A stretch of DNA of 64,000 nucleotides from Alisma plantago-aquatica (taxonomy: Eukaryota > Streptophyta > Magnoliopsida > Alismatales > Alismataceae). Shown here piece after piece: positions 58,066 to 64,000 of the stretch. The DNA lies in the NCBI GenBank assembly GCA_963693085.1, contig OY856410.1, positions 1,398,304,669 to 1,398,368,668 on the forward strand, written 5' to 3'. A program made the translations under genes and the position numbers. The notes under the pieces are model-generated. The model was not told where the DNA came from and searched no databases. It was given only the letters and a program-made list of their open reading frames with translations. Positions within the stretch are counted from its first letter, which is position 1. Each line of letters starts with the position of its first letter.

Positions 58066-58652
58066 CTCATATCATGCAAGGGGTGTATACCACATCACCA
58101 TATCATGCATGAAGTGAATATTCATCACCATATCATTCATGAGGTGTATGTATGTGTCACCCATAATGGGTTGCTAAAAATTAGGGTTTAGCATATCAAT
58201 TAGAGGTGTGTACTTGACACTATATCGTGCATGGGGTCTTTGCTTGACCTCATATCATGCAAAAGGTATATGGTTGACACCATATCATGTTAAAGATGTG
58301 AACTTCATTACCATATCATGCAAAGATGTATAAACTCATAAGCATATTGTGCTAGTGATGTATGTACATGACCATATCGGGTTAGAGGTGCTTGCTTGTG
58401 TGCTTGAACCTGATATCACTTTGTATCATGATACCATCATCTTCAAGCTCTAGACCTTAGTTGTAACTGTTCTAGTACATGAATAACAGATCTAGGCAAC
58501 TATTAGAACTCATATATTCATCAAGTATTCAAGAAAAACTCGGAATTGAAAGTAAACCATCTAGTATAGCAAGATAGGTGGTGAATAATAACATAATTGG
58601 GTTCAAGTTATATAACCCGCCTTAAGAACAACTTCAAATCTCCAAGATCCAC

Positions 58653-61533
58653 TGTCACGGAACCGTTCTTACCCCAATCCCAATCCTACTATCGAAACAG
58701 TAGAAAAAGGATTGAAGCGCCCGTCCCTGAGTGGCCCCGTAGGATCTAACACACTGGCATATACAATAAGAAATAAAACTCAAAAAACTGGATATTTAAA
58801 ATAACAAACTAACCCAATATGGAGATATATCCGATTTATCTTTGTCATCAGAGTGTATGAGTGCGGAAGCGATCTTATTCAATATTCCATTTGTATTGCC
58901 TAAAATCAAGAAAATCAAGACACAATCATGCAATTACACGGTACGCTATCAAAATCAAGTAAAACGATTTATAAAAAAATAGTATACTTGGCAGGACTTA
59001 TATTCAAATAATAACAAGCAATTTGCAAAACCAACATTTATTCGACAAGTTTTTCAAGCAATTCGAATTTTATTACAAATTCCCATTATGCTGTAATTCG
59101 AGAAGCATGCTTATATAATTTGTGTGACTCTATTACCCCAACGCGATGGGGAAGGTCACTAGGCTCCTTCTCACCATAGGAACATAGGAGGCCAATGTAC
59201 AAGTCCCACCTCCAAATGAGGGGGTTGTTGCACTCAATATCAACATTATCAACATTATCGATATCATCATTATTATCAATATACGGGCAGTCATAATGGG
59301 CATGCAATTTATGTTTTCATGTTTTTCAAAATATTGTATAGAAAAACAGAAGACTAATCATAGGGAACAGTAGTTCATCCAAGTAAATAGCCAAGCATAC
59401 GATCAAGAGATACATAAAAGTATCTTCAATACAATCAAGGAGGAGTTATATAAATAGCGTACCTTTCACCGAGGATTTTGAGTATAAATCATGAGTAATA
59501 GGTCGATCCTTCGAGTTAGATCCTAAAACACAATATTTGGATCAAGGGTCAAGATCAAGATATTTGGATATCATGTTGTAATATTCGAGATTAGGGTTAC
59601 ACTTTCCTAGGTCAACCTTAGGGTTATGTCATCCACTTATGATCAACCAATATTTCAATTTGTCCATCATTATTTCAAATATCAAGTATCTTCAAGTGTG
59701 AATGACTTTCCTAGGTTTCTAGGATCATGTGTGTTAACCCTAATTTATGGTCATTAGGCAAGTCCAAAAATCAAGTCTTTAGATCATTTATCAAGTTCTA
59801 ACATCATTGGGGTGCAAGATTAGATCAAGTTCTGATAAGTAGATCAGAGATCAACTTTTAGGTCAAAAGATCTAGATATGCCACAAGATTTAGATCAATC
59901 ATATTGTCAAGATATCATCAAAATTACCTTCAAGGCATAAGATTAATATTCAAAGGTGATTAAGACAACAAGATTAGATCTAGTATAGACAAGTATGATT
60001 TCATGTCTCAAGATAATCATCAGAGTTAAGATATAAGGTTTCCAAAGTCTAATCACAACATTGAGTCATTTAGACTAATTAAATGAGCAAGAGATCAGAT
60101 CATTGAGCATAGTTTGGAATCAGGTTTCAAAAGTATTTTTAATCGATTCACTAGATTTTTCTGATCAAGATAGACTACTTGTTCATAATATTTGGAGCTA
60201 GGATCTATTTTCTACAATTAAAACAAGATCTGATCATTTGTTGCAATTTCGAGCAGAGAGGAGGCAAAATACCTTTCATCGAAAAAAAAACGAGGACCGT
60301 TTGATGTGTAAAGGACGACCGAGATTTGTCCACGTAGGCGAGGCAACCTCCTTGTTTGGAGGTCCAGTTCAGAGGCTAAAAATGGCTGGTTCGATCACTT
60401 GATTTCTTGGTTCAGACCTCGGTTCAGCTGAGTGTTAGACAGGAGCTCCTTCTCCTGGACCGACCGGTCTGGGACCCTTCTTCTCTCGCGTAGCACACCC
60501 TCGCGAGTCCAGAAAGAAGGGCAGCATGCTCACCATAGTGGAGGAGGTCCGGGAGCATGAGAGGGCAGGAGGGAGTGCGAGAAGGCCGGTGGAGCTCGTC
60601 TTGGCCCCGCAAACTTGATGGGATCCAAAGAAAGAGGAGAAGGGGCGAGGAGGAAGGACGCCCAACCGGGCTTGGCGGCGGTGCTGCTTGAAGCAGCAGG
60701 AGTTCGGAAGGAGAAAATTAGGCTGCCTCAGGCTAGAACAGTGAGGGAGAAAGGACGTTGAAGTTTTATGTGGCGATTGTGAGCATGAGGGACGCATTAT
60801 ATAGGGTTGGAGCTAGGGTTTTGGGGCTCATAGGTTCGGAGCAGCAACCATGGCTGCCGGACAGAGAAGGGGAGGCAAAACACTCATTTTGGCGGCACTA
60901 TGGTGTACAAATGCTGGTCAAACTAGGACTTCTCAAGTTCGAAATTGTGAGCGGGTTGTTTTGGCTCGCTTAGAATTTTGATTCATGGTCACTGGCGGGA
61001 GATCCCATTCTCAGTTGTCATTTACTCCTCCCCGCTGATTGCGGGAGGTAGAAGACAAACCAAAAGCCATTTGATCCGGCTTGGATCCGTGTGGCTCGGA
61101 TCTAAGGGCTGGGAATCACCCCTTCCTTTGCAAGTGGATCGCTGACATGGAATAGCCTAGAAAAGGTCAAATAAAAGCAAATAAAAGGGATTTTAAGGTG
61201 TTAACTTCAAGAATTCATAGAAAATCATAGGAATATCCAATTGTTCTCAAATTTGGACCGCAGCTTCATAAAAACGTGGAGTACCTTTACAAAAAGTTTA
61301 ATAACCAAAATATGAAGTTTGATGTATCAATTTGATTCTATGAACAAAGTGATGATTGAATCGAATTTGAGGTGTTATAATGTGTATAAAAAAACTACAT
61401 TGGTCACCATATCTTGGATTTGAGTCTCAATAATGATTATGAAGATAAGAAAAATAATTTGGGACCATTAGTAGGTATAATGAGGGCAAAAGAGTAATTA
61501 TCTCATTATTTTGCTAAAATCCACTTTATCACA
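58653..61533 (-). repeat. Nested solo LTR (2881 bp)
   Basis: TGTCACGGAACC at the left, TTTATCACA at the right, with 5-bp duplication TCCAC at 58648-58652 and 61534-61538; the family-1b LTR reads continuously across the two flanks. A TATA box, CTATATAATG on the minus strand (60804-60795), and a GC-rich leader (about 60420-60760) give the orientation. No interior is present, so it is an LTR left by recombination between the two LTRs of an element. Open frames in the GC-rich part are not genes. Confidence 0.8.
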
Positions 61534-62752
61534 TCCACATTCCTAAGGTTGAATATGACTTATAAAAATTCCAAGTCTTGTTCACAACTCCTCTATAAGC
61601 AAAGAATCACCATAGATAAGAACTTGGTGAAGAAGAAAAGGAAGGAAAGAATTACAATCGAGATCCATGCTTGAACCAAGGTTGAAGATGACCATGGCTT
61701 CACCTTAAGCTTGGTGCTCGAGCTCCCCTTGATCCTTGAGCTACTATGCATGATATCTAAGAAAGAGAGAGTTGTAGGGGTCGAAAAGATTCACTATTAG
61801 GTGAAAGGAAGGGTATATATCCTTGAGGTTAATGGGAGAGAGAGTAAGAGGTGTCATCACCTTACTACTAGTAGGTGCCACATGGCCATGCATGGATTGA
61901 CACATGTACTTGCATGCATTCCATCTTTATCTTTCCATGAAAAATAAAAACTTGAGGATAATTCAAGGGATAAGGGTCGGCCCCTTTGGTTATCTTCTAG
62001 GACAAGCCACTTCCACTCACATTATTATTATATTCACAATTCAATGCAACCTTTCCCATGGAAAGTTGCAAGCTGATATCCATTGCTTTATTGAGGTACT
62101 TAGCTCGTTTTTGCAAAGTAAAAGAGTTAAAAACACGATATGGGGGTCTCCTCTTTGGTTCCTTGGCCAATAGGGACTCCCATTTAACACTACAACCTGA
62201 TACACTCAATACAAGCTCAAATTAGGGTTTCCATTCAACCCCTTTCTTGGTCTTTTCATCACCAAGAATACTACCACTCATAAATGATTCAAACATGGTT
62301 TTTCATTCATTATATCTCCTCTAAATTATACATAGAGGAAGTAGGAACAATTTAGATGTGGTAATTTGCATATCAACCCTACTTTTTGGGTAATTTACAA
62401 TTTGAACCAAAATTGGTGCACAAGGTACTAACATTATTCAAATAAGTTCAAACTTGGCATTTAGGCTTTCCACAAGCCACCACTTAGCATAACTCTCTCT
62501 ATTATTATGTTAAAACACTTAAGACACATTCAATGTGTGACATTTTGCAATATAACCCCTCATCTTGGGTAAATTGCACTTTGGTCCAAAACAAAGGAAC
62601 ATTGCGCAAACAACATTCAATCAGGACCAAACTTGAAACATAAGTGTGTCACATGATAACAAAACACCTTAGTGGATTATATTAAAGTTCTAAGAAACTT
62701 ACTTAGCCAAAACAAATAGGGTTAACGCATAACCCAGGTTAGGGTCATTACA

Positions 62753-63051
62753 AGTTATAAACCCCTAACAAGGATTTCATCCCCAAAATCCCAGATGAAG
62801 GGAGACAATTGTTATTCATGCATCATATCATCAAGCATCCGCATAACATCTTGATGTCATGGAGATGCCATAGAAGTTTGACCAGCACAAAGTTCTTCCA
62901 TTAAAGATCATCATAAGATTTATCACATATGACACATACTCAGCTATGCTTTCCATTACTGATTGCAGAGTCAACTCTGTGTCAGGTAACACTTTTCTTA
63001 GTTAGAGAAGCATTATACATACCTTATTTAACTCAGGTGTCAAACCTTACT
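62753..63051 (-). mobile_element. 3' end of the interior of the minus-strand family-1b element
   Basis: Read on the minus strand, GGGATTTTGGGGATGAAATC and TTGTTAGGGGTTTATAACT precede the LTR, matching 34170-34209. The remaining 260 bp is non-coding. It is cut at 63051/63052 by a family-2 LTR. Confidence 0.8.
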
Positions 63052-64000
63052 TGTCACGCCCCAATCTCACATTAACCACAAACCACAAGATTAGGACGCA
63101 ACAGGATGGGATTTACACATAAGCCAACCACTCTTTACTTTTATAACATTTTAAAGATATTAATAGGAAAATCCGATTTATGCTGTAAAATGAAACTAAA
63201 CAAACTGCGGAAGTATCTTTATTAAACTGACTCGCAAGATAAACAGAGTCTACAGCATATTACATTTATCCGACATAAAATAAAGCATAACAAACAATTT
63301 ACATCTCTGTACACATTCACTCTCTCACTCACACCTTGTCCCGAAGATCGAGGGGAATGGACTAAGAGACCTCTAACTACCAACTACGAACCTTCTATCG
63401 ACTAGGCGTAAGGATAAATCGATCCTTCTGATTTCCTGCTGCTGATGATAACCTGAAAATGTTTTGAGTAGAGGTATGAGCCTACTCGCTCAGTGAATAG
63501 TATTTCACTTAGCTATCACTAAACAACTCATCAGGTTTAAAATTGAAATTAAACATAAATGCAGAACTAAGCAAGGCAGTTCTAAATACATAGCAGATAT
63601 ACAGATATTAATCACATTTCTAAGCATCAACAGATAATTCAGGTAAATAAACAGTTATATAAATTTACTGTGATCCTACATGATTACTTATTCATATTAT
63701 TATTATGCCCTAATCATATGCAGTGTACTCTGCATATGAAGATCTGTAGCAAGTTCATGCTACGATCCCACCGTACAAGACTTAGCGACACAACCGGGAA
63801 ATGCTAAGTCTGACGCCAGCCCTGTTCTGCTACAGGACCCCAGGCTCATCGGCCTCACTGCACTACATCGAGTGCTCTAGACTCCTCCTCTAACCTGAGT
63901 ACACAAGCGGAGAGTCTCACGGGGTTACCTCCATGACATCGCACGGATCTTGTTGCAATAACCCCCAATTTTCTTCAGTGCCACCGTGACATCGCACGCG
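63052..64000 (-). repeat. Family-2 LTR, cut by the window end
   Basis: It begins TGTCACGCCCCAATC and shares blocks with 13465-14600 (ATATGCAGTGTACTCT, ATCCCACCGTACAAGACTTAG and GGACTAAGAGACCTCTAACTA). A 9-bp perfect hairpin CATATGCAG/CTGCATATG is at 63715-63738 and GTAGCA/TGCTAC at 63746-63763. No PBS lies at the left, so this is a 3' or solo LTR. Confidence 0.75.

Larger units (their letters stand above)
54724..62752 (-). repeat. 3' LTR of a minus-strand family-1b element, with a nested solo LTR
   Basis: It runs from TGTGACGACC (LTR end, left) to GGGTCATTACA (LTR start, right; minus strand TGTAATGACCC). Its start aligns with 26205-26300 plus 40109-40999 and its end with 16553-17736. With the solo LTR at 58653-61533 and its duplication removed, it is about 5.1 kb. 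At the right it joins the conserved element 3' end, so it is the 3' LTR. It contains many short hairpins at 56330-57540 (for example GTTACCT/AGGTAAC at about 56360-56380) and the minisatellite below. Confidence 0.85.

Noticed and set aside
57719..58191. Overlapping Cys-rich repeat proteins
   Set aside because: Three frames are open at once over a 33-35-bp minisatellite inside an LTR; this is a repeat artefact.

Overview
The window is plant nuclear DNA, almost certainly angiosperm heterochromatin. I recognise no host protein-coding gene, no functional rRNA or tRNA gene and no CRISPR array. Nearly everything assignable is LTR retrotransposon: a Sirevirus-like Ty1/copia element, two Athila-type Ty3/gypsy elements, Del/Tekay-like gag-only elements with very long LTRs, other gypsy remnants, and two Cassandra TRIMs whose LTRs carry 5S-rRNA-derived sequence. 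That mixture, iMet- and Asp-tRNA primer sites, 5-bp target duplications and many inactivated reading frames are what point to a large plant genome. The species cannot be told.

Layout. 1-2.5 kb: copia gag, PBS, one LTR and a PPT on the minus strand, in the PPT-LTR-PBS order expected of a tandem copy. 3.56-11.35 kb: Athila-type element 1 on the plus strand (gag, protease, RT, RNase H, integrase, downstream ORF), all broken, no LTR seen. 11.35-16.55 kb: minus-strand gypsy with a 3.1-kb LTR (family 2). 16.55-17.74 kb: 3' part of a long LTR (family 1b). 17.74-20.06 kb: minus-strand gypsy gag/protease remnant with PBS and LTR. 20-23.1 kb: unassigned AT-rich DNA. 23.1-25.55 kb: a gypsy gag knuckle and 3' LTR, apparently inserted in a minus-strand Cassandra.

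26.2 kb to the end is a nest that can be unpicked from target duplications. A family-1b LTR (plus) starts at 26205. It is split first by a complete 13.8-kb element (26301-40108, duplication CTTAT) with 5.85/5.90-kb LTRs around a 2.06-kb interior holding only gag. It is split again by a Cassandra (41000-54609, duplication CTTGG). The Cassandra 3' LTR is itself split by Athila element 2 (41595-54369, duplication ATTGG, two 1534-bp LTRs). At 54724 a minus-strand family-1b element begins; its LTR contains a 2.9-kb solo LTR (58653-61533, duplication TCCAC), and its interior is cut at 63052 by another family-2 LTR that runs off the window.

The most interesting signals are structural. (1) A double hairpin with base-pair covariation and fixed spacing lies 14-15 nt after the pol stop in both Athila elements. 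(2) Arrays of short palindromes, with different sequence in each family but similar architecture, sit next to TATA boxes; in the Athila elements they lie upstream of the downstream ORF and suggest a separate internal promoter. (3) A triple stem-loop with compensatory change is kept in all family-1 LTRs. (4) Palindrome units have been gained and lost between the two LTRs of a single element. (5) Two gypsy insertions appear to hit the same few base pairs of Cassandra, just upstream of its 5S-like segment. Premature stops are mostly TAG and TGA where CAG and CGA are expected, which fits deamination of methylated cytosine.
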